Below are positions 1 through 6,283 of a stretch of 8,777 nucleotides of DNA, piece after piece. Every line of letters starts with the position of its first letter. Within the stretch, counting starts at the first letter, position 1. Origin of the DNA: an uncultured bacterium (GTDB lineage: Bacteria; Planctomycetota; DG-23; SLPQ01); assembly GCA_937863625.1 (NCBI GenBank), contig CALMGO010000033.1:1-8777 (forward strand). Reading direction: 5' to 3'. The notes beneath the pieces are model-generated. The model made no database searches and was not told the origin of the DNA. It worked only from the letters and a program-made list of their open reading frames with translations. A program made the position numbers and the translations under genes.

Positions 1-45
1 ATGTAACAAGGCAGGGGCGGGTTTGAAACCCGCCCGTACATATCG
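1..45. repeat. Palindromic intergenic repeat, copy 1
   Basis: GGGCGGGTTT at 15-24 and AAACCCGCCC at 26-35 are perfect inverted arms around a single G. A second outer pair, ATGTA (1-5) and TACAT (37-41), extends the dyad with mismatches between. The right half, positions 27-45, is identical over 19 bases to 1895-1913, where it again lies about 90 bases upstream of a TATAAT box. It looks like a REP-type dispersed element that can fold into a strong RNA hairpin. No T-run follows, so a terminator role for whatever lies upstream of the window is uncertain. Confidence 0.7.
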
Positions 46-84
46 AGAACAGCCTCCCGGACAGGCGACGCAGACTCCCCCACC

Positions 85-183
85 GGGAATTCCCTTTTCG
101 TATGCGCCCGCGCCTCATGTATAATGCCGCCGAAGCGGTCATCCACTGATTCTTTGCGGGGGCAGCCATGGTTGCAAGAGTAC
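85..183 (+). repeat. Duplicated comM promoter and 5' end
   Basis: This stretch aligns without gaps to 3996-4094, the promoter, leader, ribosome site and first five codons of comM. Hand counting gives 83 of 99 identical bases. Positions 113-144 differ at one base, and 158-183 at two. The segment that differs most is the leader at 145-157. Similarity becomes patchy after codon 5, so the copy looks like a duplicated gene start whose coding part was lost or diverged and which now drives the sigma factor operon. The copying event is inferred; the alignment is seen directly. Confidence 0.85.
97..125 (+). promoter_or_regulatory. Promoter of the sigma factor operon
   Basis: A perfect -10 box TATAAT (120-125) lies 17 bases after a TTCGTA -35-like hexamer (97-102). 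Two other promoters in the window have the same geometry, at 1961-1989 and 4008-4036, each with TTCG at the -35 position, an AATT(A/C)C motif just upstream and CATGTATAAT around the -10 box. The -10 box and the 17-base spacing indicate a housekeeping sigma-70 promoter rather than an ECF-type one. Transcription should start near 132, leaving a leader of about 36 bases before the ATG at 168. Confidence 0.75.
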
Positions 184-275
184 GGCACGTCGTGTATCAG
201 AGCATCGGCTGTGCGGAAATCCTTGAGATTATTCTGAACGCCGGCGCCGCCACGAGCGACCTAATTGCCAGATGA
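168..275 (+). CDS. 35-aa leader ORF coupled to sigma factor
   Basis: An ATG at 168 sits behind GGGGGCAGCC (158-167), the same ribosome-site sequence that comM uses, and opens a 35-codon frame. The predicted peptide begins MVARV, against MLARV in ComM, then diverges. Its TGA (273-275) overlaps the sigma factor ATG (272-274) as ATGA. The sigma factor start has no Shine-Dalgarno sequence directly upstream (the preceding bases are CTAATTGCCAG), so translating this frame is the simplest way to deliver ribosomes to it. The peptide resembles no family I recognise and may serve only as a translated leader. It could be the remnant of a duplicated comM start. Whether the peptide is stable is unknown; the overlap makes translation likely. 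Confidence 0.55.
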   Translation: MVARVRHVVYQSIGCAEILEIILNAGAATSDLIAR

Positions 276-826
276 GAAGCCAGAAGGAACAGATCCGGAA
301 TGAGTTGCTGGTGCTGCGGTGTCAGGAGGGCGATGCGGCGGCCTTTGAGTCGCTCGTCGGCGCCTGGCAGGAGCGCTTGTGGCGTCACGCCCGCAGACTG
401 ACCGGCGAAGAGGATGCGGCCTATGACGTCCTGCAGGAAACATGGATAGCCATCGGACGGGGGATAGGCCGTCTGCAAGACCCGGCCGCCTTCGCCGCCT
501 GGGCATACTGCATAGTCAGAAACAAGTGCAACGACTGGATCCGCCGCAAGAAACGGCACTCCAAGGGGTTTGACTCTTACGTTTCCGCGCGGACCCTCGC
601 GAAGAACGAATCGCCCTACCATGAAGATACGCGCGTTGAGAATTTAAGTCATGCGCTGGCTCACCTGTCGGGAGGCGACCTCGCTCTGCTGGCGCTCAAG
701 TACGAAGAAGGCTTTGACACATCGCAAATTGCTGAGGCGTTCGGGATACCTGAGGGAACGGTCCGCTCACGCCTGTACACACTTCGCAACAGAATTCGAA
801 ACATGATGAAGGGGACCAAACCATGA
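272..826 (+). CDS. ECF-type RNA polymerase sigma factor
   Basis: This 184-residue protein has the two-domain layout and size of an ECF sigma-70 factor, which binds core RNA polymerase and directs it to a small regulon. Region 2 covers about residues 22-95; the DVLQETW segment (52-58) and AWAYCIVRNKCNDWIRRKK (76-94) match regions 2.2-2.4, which contact core and the -10 element. A linker (95-122) leads to region 4 at 125-178, with a helix-turn-helix around DTSQIAEAFGIPEGTVRSRL (149-168) for -35 recognition. ATG 272 is the only start codon of the ATG, GTG or TTG type after the in-frame stop at 224-226. The gene overlaps the leader ORF before it and the membrane protein gene after it by ATGA. The target promoters and subfamily cannot be told from the sequence. 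Confidence 0.93.
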   Translation: MRSQKEQIRNELLVLRCQEGDAAAFESLVGAWQERLWRHARRLTGEEDAAYDVLQETWIAIGRGIGRLQDPAAFAAWAYCIVRNKCNDWIRRKKRHSKGFDSYVSARTLAKNESPYHEDTRVENLSHALAHLSGGDLALLALKYEEGFDTSQIAEAFGIPEGTVRSRLYTLRNRIRNMMKGTKP

Positions 827-1824
827 GCGATTACGATAAGAACATTCAGGAAGCGTTGGCCGGTGACAGCGGGTTCGACCCGAGCCGCGTGCGTGCGGCG
901 CAGACGGAGGTTTATCAGGCCTTTCAGAAGAAAATGAAATGGTCCGAACGCGGGAACTGGCTGGTCAGTTACCTTTACTGCGCCATAGGCGTCTATGCAC
1001 TGTGGGGCTTCATCCTACAGGCTACCACCACCAAGGAATTTGTCGGCTACGGGATGGTCATCATGGCAACCGTGGCGATTGTAATTCAATTCAATGTCTT
1101 GTTTGCGATCGCACAGTCCAAACTGGTGACGCTCAAAGAGACCAAGCAAGTGCGGCTGGCCCTGGCTGGCGGAGCAACCCTGGCCGATGAAACAGACTTC
1201 GGGCCATTGCGCGGCCTGTCGCGGCGGGAGAAGGTAGTATGGTTTTGCGGGGTGATTGCCGTCATCGGGATAGTCGGAGGGCTGAGTAACCTGTCCAATC
1301 GTCAGGACGACCTCTGGCGGCTCAAGGCCAATGGTCAGATAGAGGCGCACACTGTCCTCACGCTCCACCGGTTCCCGCACAAGATTTCCTCATTCTACAG
1401 CGTCATGGGACCGGTCGAAGGGGCCGTCCTCGAATCGGCCACGCTGAACGGGGCGCCTGTCGCGTTCGACAATTTCGAGGCCCTATACAATATCCGGTTA
1501 CCTTACAGGACCTCCTGGAAAAAGGACAAGATCGAACTGGCCTGGGGGTTTGCGCTCCCGGCCGAGCAGGATATTTCGGACTTTCGCGTCCCGCTGCAAA
1601 GCCTCGTGCCGGTGCATTCCTACTCACTCACCCTGTATGTCGAGGATGACAGCAGATACGTGGCAACGGAAGATCTCTGGAAATTCAACAAAACTCCCGA
1701 AGAGTTGAAGAATGCAACCGAAGCGCGCCGCACGATTAAGTGCTTTACGCAGGATATCCGGCGCGGCGCCCCGCGTAAGGACTTTGGCTCCTGCAGCCTG
1801 CCGATTATTGCCCGGCCTCAGTAG
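823..1824 (+). CDS. Three-helix membrane protein, putative anti-sigma partner
   Basis: The protein has 333 residues. Its start overlaps the sigma factor stop (ATGA, 823-826) and has an AAGGGG ribosome site at 809-814. A charged N-terminal segment (1-44) is followed by hydrophobic helices at about 45-66, 73-97 and 137-155. The 97-137 loop is long and charged. A C-terminal domain of about 175 residues with no membrane segment follows. With the N-terminus inside, three helices put this domain outside the membrane. Position and coupling suggest it controls or senses for the sigma factor, as anti-sigma factors do. I see no classical anti-sigma signature such as the zinc-binding HxxxCxxC, so that role is inferred from context. 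The C-terminal domain is unrecognised. No signal peptide is seen apart from the first helix. Confidence 0.8.
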   Translation: MSDYDKNIQEALAGDSGFDPSRVRAAQTEVYQAFQKKMKWSERGNWLVSYLYCAIGVYALWGFILQATTTKEFVGYGMVIMATVAIVIQFNVLFAIAQSKLVTLKETKQVRLALAGGATLADETDFGPLRGLSRREKVVWFCGVIAVIGIVGGLSNLSNRQDDLWRLKANGQIEAHTVLTLHRFPHKISSFYSVMGPVEGAVLESATLNGAPVAFDNFEALYNIRLPYRTSWKKDKIELAWGFALPAEQDISDFRVPLQSLVPVHSYSLTLYVEDDSRYVATEDLWKFNKTPEELKNATEARRTIKCFTQDIRRGAPRKDFGSCSLPIIARPQ

Positions 1825-1882
1825 CGGGTGTCAGCCTCGGGCAAGTGCGGGCAGCAGGGCCGGTCGCGACGTAAAAAGGCGG

Positions 1883-1913
1883 GGACGGGCATAGAACCCG
1901 CCCGTACATATCG
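1883..1913. repeat. Palindromic intergenic repeat, copy 2
   Basis: Positions 1895-1913 are identical to 27-45, and the flanking bases are similar: GGGCGGGTTTGAAACCC in copy 1 against GGGACGGGCATAGAACCC here. The dyad has decayed, leaving ACGGGC (1885-1890) and GCCCGT (1900-1905) as the best arms. The similarity continues rightwards through a CTCC-C-GACAGGCGA block (copy 1 at 54-69, here at 1922-1936), so a whole upstream cassette recurs, not just the palindrome. It lies between the stop at 1824 and the promoter at 1961-1989. Positions 1825-1882 hold nothing else I recognise. Confidence 0.65.
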
Positions 1914-1960
1914 GGAAGGACCTCCCCGACAGGCGAAGACGGCCCCAGCGTAATTACGCT

Positions 1961-1989
1961 TTCGACTACATACGCCCCCCATGTATAAT
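1961..1989 (+). promoter_or_regulatory. Promoter of the polysaccharide lyase gene
   Basis: TTCGAC (1961-1966), a 17-base spacer and a perfect TATAAT (1984-1989) repeat the arrangement seen before the sigma factor and comM. AATTAC (1952-1957) just upstream matches AATTAC at 3999-4004 and AATTCC at 88-93. The predicted transcript starts near 1996, giving a leader of about 75 bases before the ATG at 2072. Confidence 0.75.
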
Positions 1990-2011
1990 TCACCGCGTGG
2001 ATATTCTTTTT

Positions 2012-2046
2012 GTCCGCACGGGAAACGCGGGTTGCGGGAGGCGGAC
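2012..2046 (+). promoter_or_regulatory. Possible stem-loop in lyase mRNA leader
   Basis: GTCCGC (2012-2017) and GCGGAC (2041-2046) are perfect inverted arms around a 23-base G-rich loop, inside the predicted 5' leader and 25 bases before the start codon. It could influence translation or stability. The arms are short, and in GC-rich DNA such pairs occur by chance, so this is a weak call. Confidence 0.25.
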
Positions 2047-2071
2047 GCGCGACAGGTCAGGGGGCAAAGCC

Positions 2072-3940
2072 ATGCAGAAAGTGCTGCTATTCGGGGCGGT
2101 TCTCGCCATTATCGCTATCGGGGGGCTCTCCCTCGGCGAGGAATCGGCGGATACTACATCGAGGAGGATGCTGGTGACACTCAAAGAGGGGCACCCGAGG
2201 CTCGTACTGACGGATGAAGGGCTCGCGCGGATGAAGGAGGCGGCGGCAAGCGACGCCGTATTCGCGGGATACTGGAAGACGGTTCGCGCGGAGGCGGACG
2301 CCATCCTCACGCTGCCCCCTCTTGAGCACAGGCTCATCGGGCCGAGGCTATTGGACGTGAGCCGCGAAGCTGTGAGGCGCATTTACTATCTCGGGCTGTC
2401 ATGGCGCATGACCGGCGATGAGAAATACGCGGCCGGCGCCGTCGACAACATGCTGACGGTGTGCGCATTCCCCGACTGGAATCCTTCGCACTTTTTAGAC
2501 ACGGCGGAGATGTCGCACGCGGTAGGCATCGGCTACGACTGGCTCTATCACTACATGAACCATGAGACACGCGACCGTATACGCGCAGCGCTCTTGCGGC
2601 TCGGTCTCGAAGAAGGAATAAAGGCATACGACGAAGAGGCGTGGTGGACGACGAGTGAATTCAACTGGAACCAGGTCTGTCACGGCGGACTTCTCACAGG
2701 CGCGCTGGCGGTGGCGGAGACCGACGGCGAGATAGCGGACAAGATCGTGGCCGGGGCCGTGGAGCGCCTGCCGCTCGCACTCGGGCAATACGACCCCGAC
2801 GGCGCATGGGGCGAAGGGGTGGGTTACTGGAACTACGCAACGCGGTACACGTGCTACGGGCTCTCTGCACTCGAAACGGCGCTGGGGACGGACTTTGGCG
2901 TCGGTGACCGCGAGGGGCTGTCGAAGGCTCTCGACTGTCCGCTCTATATGGCGGGGCCGACGGGGCACTTTTTGACATTTGCGGATGCGGGGGAGAATTC
3001 GCGCGCGCGGCCGGAGGCGGCGGTGTTTTACCTGGCGCGGCGCTTTGGGAGCGCCCTTCATGCCGACAACGAGCATGCGCTTTTGGCGAGGTATCCGAAG
3101 GAGTGCGAGCCGCTGCATCTGGTGTGGTACGTGAAACCCGGCGCGGGGGACAATGGCGAACTTCCGCTTGATAAATTCTTTCGCGGGAGCGTGCCGGTGG
3201 CGGTGATGAGAAGCGCGTGGGGAGATGAGAACGCGCTTTTCGTCGGGGTAAAGGCCGGTTACAACCAGGTCAACCACGGGCATCTCGACCTGGGCAATTT
3301 CATCGTCGACGCGCTCGGCGTCAGGTGGGCGACAGACCTCGGCTCTGACGATTACAACCTGCCGGATTACTGGGACAGCGGGCCGGGCGGCGGCAGATGG
3401 CAATATTACCGGCTCAATTCGCAGAGTCACAATGTGCCGCTCATAGACGGCGCCGACCAGAACGCAGCGGCTGTCTCCAAGGTCGTGAGCCACTTTTCCG
3501 ACGCCGACTCGTCGGGAGTCGTGATAGACCTGTCGAGCGCATATCCCGCGGCGACGTCCGTCATGCGCGGTGTGAGGATGGTCGGCGGACGGGGGGCGGT
3601 ACTCGTGCAGGATGAATTTGACCTTGCCGCGCCGCACGAGATAAAGTGCGGGATGACCACGCGCGCAAAGATAACACTCGATGGAGAGCAACGCGCCACG
3701 CTGACACTCGACGGCCACACGCTAACGGCTACGATACTCTCGCCTGAAGACGCCGTCCTCACCGTGGAGTCTGCTGCGCAAAAGCCGCCTGAGGCGACAA
3801 ATGTCGGCGTCAGCCGGCTCGTGGTCAAGGTGCAGGCAAAAGAGGGGCGCACGACGGTGGCGCTACTCCTTGCCCCTGTATGGCCCGACGGGACAGTGGA
3901 GACGGCAAAGGTCGAGGCGCTCGGCGACTGGGGGCGGTAG
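2072..3940 (+). CDS. Secreted heparinase II/III-family polysaccharide lyase
   Basis: ATG 2072 follows GGGGGCAAAGCC, a site much like those of comM and the leader ORF, and gives 622 residues beginning with a signal peptide (hydrophobic core about 4-20). An upstream in-frame GTG at 1997 would bury that signal, so I reject it. The order is an alpha/alpha-barrel-type N-terminal half (about 40-290) with FNWNQVCHGG at 197-206, then a beta-rich half with NHGHLDLGNFIVDALG at 401-416, DLGSDDY at 422-428 and NSQSHNVPLIDG at 449-460. Comparing from memory with Pedobacter heparinase II, H204, Y252 or Y255 and H402 fit the catalytic residues, and H404, D422 and H453 the zinc ligands. Such enzymes cut uronic-acid-containing glycans by beta-elimination, here in the periplasm or outside the cell. 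The exact substrate (heparan, alginate or another) is not determined. The downstream sulfatase fits a sulfated substrate. Confidence 0.92.
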   Translation: MQKVLLFGAVLAIIAIGGLSLGEESADTTSRRMLVTLKEGHPRLVLTDEGLARMKEAAASDAVFAGYWKTVRAEADAILTLPPLEHRLIGPRLLDVSREAVRRIYYLGLSWRMTGDEKYAAGAVDNMLTVCAFPDWNPSHFLDTAEMSHAVGIGYDWLYHYMNHETRDRIRAALLRLGLEEGIKAYDEEAWWTTSEFNWNQVCHGGLLTGALAVAETDGEIADKIVAGAVERLPLALGQYDPDGAWGEGVGYWNYATRYTCYGLSALETALGTDFGVGDREGLSKALDCPLYMAGPTGHFLTFADAGENSRARPEAAVFYLARRFGSALHADNEHALLARYPKECEPLHLVWYVKPGAGDNGELPLDKFFRGSVPVAVMRSAWGDENALFVGVKAGYNQVNHGHLDLGNFIVDALGVRWATDLGSDDYNLPDYWDSGPGGGRWQYYRLNSQSHNVPLIDGADQNAAAVSKVVSHFSDADSSGVVIDLSSAYPAATSVMRGVRMVGGRGAVLVQDEFDLAAPHEIKCGMTTRAKITLDGEQRATLTLDGHTLTATILSPEDAVLTVESAAQKPPEATNVGVSRLVVKVQAKEGRTTVALLLAPVWPDGTVETAKVEALGDWGR

Positions 3941-3943
3941 GGC

Positions 3944-3957
3944 CGGCGGTCACGCCG
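3944..3957 (+). terminator. Weak hairpin after the lyase stop codon
   Basis: CGGCG (3944-3948), loop GTCA and CGCCG (3953-3957) begin four bases after the TAG at 3938-3940. The stem is only five base pairs and no T-run follows, so it is at best a poor intrinsic terminator. Confidence 0.25.
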
Positions 3958-3995
3958 TCACATGCCCCCCAGACGCGCGGTTCGCCCATGGGGCG

Positions 3996-4094
3996 GGGAA
4001 TTACCTTTTCGAATCTGTCCGCCCCTCATGTATAATGCCGCCGAAGTGGTCATCCGTTCATCCTTACTGGGGGCAGCCATGCTTGCAAGGGTAC
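3996..4094 (+). repeat. comM promoter/start segment, second copy at 85-183
   Basis: This is probably the original of the 99-bp pair described at 85-183, because here the segment is continuous with a full-length comM gene. Just upstream, CGCCC (3983-3987) and GGGCG (3991-3995) form a short dyad around ATG that is absent from the other copy. It could be an operator but is too short to be certain. Confidence 0.85.
4008..4036 (+). promoter_or_regulatory. comM promoter
   Basis: TTCGAA (4008-4013) and a perfect TATAAT (4031-4036) are separated by 17 bases, with AATTAC (3999-4004) upstream. The predicted start near 4043 gives a leader of about 36 bases before ATG 4079. The near-identical sequence at 97-125 implies that comM and the sigma factor operon share basal transcription signals. 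Confidence 0.75.
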
Positions 4095-5608
4095 TCTCCG
4101 CAGGTACGTCAGGTATCGAGGCGTTTATCGTCGAGTGCGAGGTCGACGTGGCAGCGGGGCTGCCGGCGTCGGTCGTGGTCGGGCTGCCGGACGCGGCGGT
4201 CAAGGAGTCGCGCGAACGCACGAAGGCCGCGCTCACCAACTCGCGGTATTTCTACCCGCCGCGGCGCATCACAGTTAACCTCGCGCCGGCGGATGTCAAA
4301 AAGGAAGGCCCGCTATTCGACCTGCCAATCGCGCTGGGGCTCGTGGCCGCAACGGCGCAGGCCGAGATGCCGCGGCTTTTGCGATATGCGGCCGTAGGCG
4401 AACTGGCTCTTGACGGCACTGTCCGGCCGGTGTCGGGAGTGCTGCCCATGGCCCTTGCCATTCGCGACGAGAAACTCACGGGGCTTGTCGTCCCATGGGA
4501 AAACGCGCCGGAGGCGGCGGTCGTTCACGGGATAGACGTCATACCGGTAAAGACGCTCGCGGAGGCGGTGGGATTTCTATCAGGGGAACTCGCCATCCCG
4601 GCAGTCGAGGCCGACCTCGACAGCATCTTTCACGGTGATGGGCGGTATGACGTGGACTTTGCAGACGTCAAGGGGCAGGAGCACGCAAAGCGCGCGCTGA
4701 CCGTCGCGGCCGCGGGCGGGCATAATATTCTCATGATAGGCCCTCCGGGGACGGGCAAGACGATGCTGGCAAAGAGGCTGCCGACGGTGCTGCCGCCACT
4801 GACCGTCGAGGAATCTCTCGAAACGACAAAGGTGTATTCGGTGGCGGGGCTCATGGATGGAAAGCCGCTACTTGCGACGCGGCCCTTTCGCTCGCCGCAC
4901 CATACTATTTCCGATGCGGGGCTCATCGGCGGCGGCTCCAATCCGAGGCCGGGCGAGGTGTCGCTCTCGCATAACGGGGTGCTCTTTTTAGATGAACTTC
5001 CGGAATTTAAGAGAAAGACGCTCGAGGTCCTTCGCCAGCCGCTGGAAGACGGCCACGTCACCATCGCGCGCGCCATGCACACGGTGCGCTATCCCGGGCG
5101 GTTTATGCTCGTCGCGAGCATGAACCCGTGCCCCTGTGGCTACTATACCGACAGCCGTCGCGAATGCAGGTGCACGCCGCACCAGATAGCGCAGTACCGC
5201 GCGAGGATTTCCGGGCCTCTTCTGGACCGCATCGACATACACCTCGACGTGCCGGCTATCCCCTATCGGACGCTCAGCGACAAGGCCCCCGGGACGTCAA
5301 GCGGGGAGATGGCGACACTCGTCCATGCGGCGCGCGCGGCGCAGTCGAGACGGTTTGAGGGGCGTAAGATTTACTCCAACGCGCAGATGACGACGCGCGA
5401 CTTGAAGCGGCATGCGGGCGTCGACGAATCGTCCGAAGCGCTTCTGCGGCATGCTATGGACACACTGTCGCTTTCCGCGCGCGCGTATCACAAAATACTC
5501 AAGGTCGCACGCACGATAGCGGACCTGGCCAACTCGGACAATATCAAACAGGAACATCTCTTGGAAGCGATTCAGTACAGGAGCCTCGATAGGGAGTTTG
5601 TGATATAA
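4079..5608 (+). CDS. comM: ComM/YifB-family AAA+ ATPase (Mg-chelatase-like)
   Basis: ATG 4079 follows GGGGGCAGCC and gives 509 residues, the usual family length, beginning MLARV as ComM proteins do. The N-terminal domain (about 1-170, with GLPDAAVKESRER at 35-47) has the ribosomal-S5-like/Lon-protease-like fold of the family. The AAA+ core follows, with Walker A GPPGTGKT (221-228), Walker B VLFLDE (301-306) and the family's cysteine cluster C351, C353, C363 and C365 before SGPLLDRIDIH (378-388). A C-terminal helical domain spans about 405-509. In naturally transformable bacteria ComM is a helicase that promotes branch migration during integration of transforming DNA. The family also occurs in bacteria without known competence. 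No other competence gene is visible here. The gene appears to be monocistronic, and its stop lies eight bases before a 29-bp repeat. Confidence 0.96.
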   Translation: MLARVLSAGTSGIEAFIVECEVDVAAGLPASVVVGLPDAAVKESRERTKAALTNSRYFYPPRRITVNLAPADVKKEGPLFDLPIALGLVAATAQAEMPRLLRYAAVGELALDGTVRPVSGVLPMALAIRDEKLTGLVVPWENAPEAAVVHGIDVIPVKTLAEAVGFLSGELAIPAVEADLDSIFHGDGRYDVDFADVKGQEHAKRALTVAAAGGHNILMIGPPGTGKTMLAKRLPTVLPPLTVEESLETTKVYSVAGLMDGKPLLATRPFRSPHHTISDAGLIGGGSNPRPGEVSLSHNGVLFLDELPEFKRKTLEVLRQPLEDGHVTIARAMHTVRYPGRFMLVASMNPCPCGYYTDSRRECRCTPHQIAQYRARISGPLLDRIDIHLDVPAIPYRTLSDKAPGTSSGEMATLVHAARAAQSRRFEGRKIYSNAQMTTRDLKRHAGVDESSEALLRHAMDTLSLSARAYHKILKVARTIADLANSDNIKQEHLLEAIQYRSLDREFVI

Positions 5609-5616
5609 CCTTTTTC

Positions 5617-5645
5617 ATCCACAGATTTCACAGATTACACAGATT
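5617..5645. repeat. Left 29-bp inverted repeat of GxxExxY cassette
   Basis: The repeat begins ATC and then runs through CACAGATTT (5620-5628), CACAGATTA (5629-5637) and CACAGATT (5638-5645). Its reverse complement is identical over all 29 bases to 6273-6301. It begins eight bases after the comM stop codon. A run of five Ts (5611-5615) lies between the two without any stem, so comM has no evident intrinsic terminator here. Confidence 0.93.
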
Positions 5646-5736
5646 AAGAAAGGCAGGAACCGAAGCAAGGCAAAGGCTGATTCGCGCGAGCGCGTAAGAA
5701 ACTCGGAAAACTCGTGCAGCCAAGAACCTGTGTATC

Positions 5737-5763
5737 CACAGATTACACAGATTGCACAGATTA
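5737..5763. repeat. CACAGATT repeat cluster 2
   Basis: Three tandem 9-bp units, CACAGATTA, CACAGATTG and CACAGATTA, begin 117 bases after the first unit of the left inverted repeat and 105 bases before the CACAGATTT unit at 5842. The DNA between clusters is purine-rich and similar in wording: AGAAAGGCAGGAACCGAAG from 5647, AGAAGGCTGAAAAACAAGG from 5765, and AGAAAGACAAGAACAAGG from 5852. A larger unit of roughly 110 bases therefore appears to have been repeated. Confidence 0.85.
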
Positions 5764-5794
5764 TAGAAGGCTGAAAAACAAGGAACGAACGGCA

Positions 5795-5850
5795 GACAGA
5801 TTTTAGAGATTCGTAAAACCGGGAAGCGGAAAATCACATTTCACAGATTT
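5795..5850. repeat. Degenerate CACAGATT repeats in gene leader
   Basis: GACAGATTTTAGAGATT (5795-5811) is a decayed pair of units. CACATTT (5835-5841) followed by a perfect CACAGATTT (5842-5850) is a second pair, ending about 44 bases before the GxxExxY start codon. They continue the series in 5617-5645 and 5737-5763. Confidence 0.6.
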
Positions 5851-5880
5851 GAGAAAGACAAGAACAAGGACCAAGACATT

Positions 5881-5888
5881 GGGGGGGG
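5881..5888 (+). promoter_or_regulatory. Eight-G ribosome-binding tract of GxxExxY gene
   Basis: Eight consecutive Gs, five bases before ATG 5894, are the only Shine-Dalgarno-like sequence for this gene. Tracts of this kind can change length during replication, which would alter the spacing to the start codon. Any switching effect is speculative. Confidence 0.5.
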
Positions 5889-5893
5889 AATCG

Positions 5894-6283
5894 ATGGGTA
5901 AAATACGGGACACGCAGACACATGCCGTCATCGGCGCGGCAATGGAAGTGCATGCAACGCTCGGCTGCGGTTTTCTGGAGGCGGTTTATCAGGAAGCTCT
6001 TGCAGTCGAGTTGTCGCTGCGGGGCGTGCCGTTCAAGCGCGAATCAGAACTGCCTGTAGTATACAAGGGCCAGCCTCTGAAGACTTTTTACCGCGCCGAC
6101 TTCGTATGCTTTGACACCCTTCTTGTTGAAGTGAAGGCGCTCGGCGAACTCAGCGGTATCGAGGAAGCACAGGTGATAAACTACCTGAAAGCCGGGGGGT
6201 TCCCCAAGGGGCTGCTTCTCAATTTCGGCAGCGCAACCCTTGAGTACAGAAGGTTCGCCGGTCCTCAGTCGAAATCTGTGTAA
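5894..6283 (+). CDS. GxxExxY protein, PD-(D/E)XK nuclease-like
   Basis: ATG 5894 gives 129 residues, typical for the family; an upstream TTG at 5849 lies inside a repeat and is rejected. The signature G26-x-x-E29-x-x-Y32 lies in CGFLEAVYQEAL (25-36). RADF (67-70), EVK (79-81) and a following QVINYLK (93-99) fit the D...E-x-K core of PD-(D/E)XK nucleases, with D69, E79 and K81 as candidate metal and catalytic residues. The biological role of the family is not settled, and nuclease activity is inferred from fold similarity. The final K-S-V codons and the TAA (6281-6283) belong to the right inverted repeat, so the repeat shapes the protein's C-terminus. The gene stands alone between repeats, downstream of comM on the same strand. 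Confidence 0.93.
   Translation: MGKIRDTQTHAVIGAAMEVHATLGCGFLEAVYQEALAVELSLRGVPFKRESELPVVYKGQPLKTFYRADFVCFDTLLVEVKALGELSGIEEAQVINYLKAGGFPKGLLLNFGSATLEYRRFAGPQSKSV

Noticed and set aside
1997..2071. GTG start 25 codons upstream for the lyase.
   Set aside because: It lies only eight bases after the -10 box, has no ribosome site, and would place a charged stretch before the signal peptide.
2495..3718. A 407-codon open frame on the minus strand inside the lyase gene.
   Set aside because: It is antisense to a gene with clear family motifs, and its translation is low-complexity and arginine/proline/valine rich, as expected from a shadow frame in GC-rich DNA.
5617..5850. Possible CRISPR array from regular CACAGATT repeats.
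   Set aside because: Units are 9 bp and tandem, spacers are similar to each other and of unequal length, and no cas gene is present.
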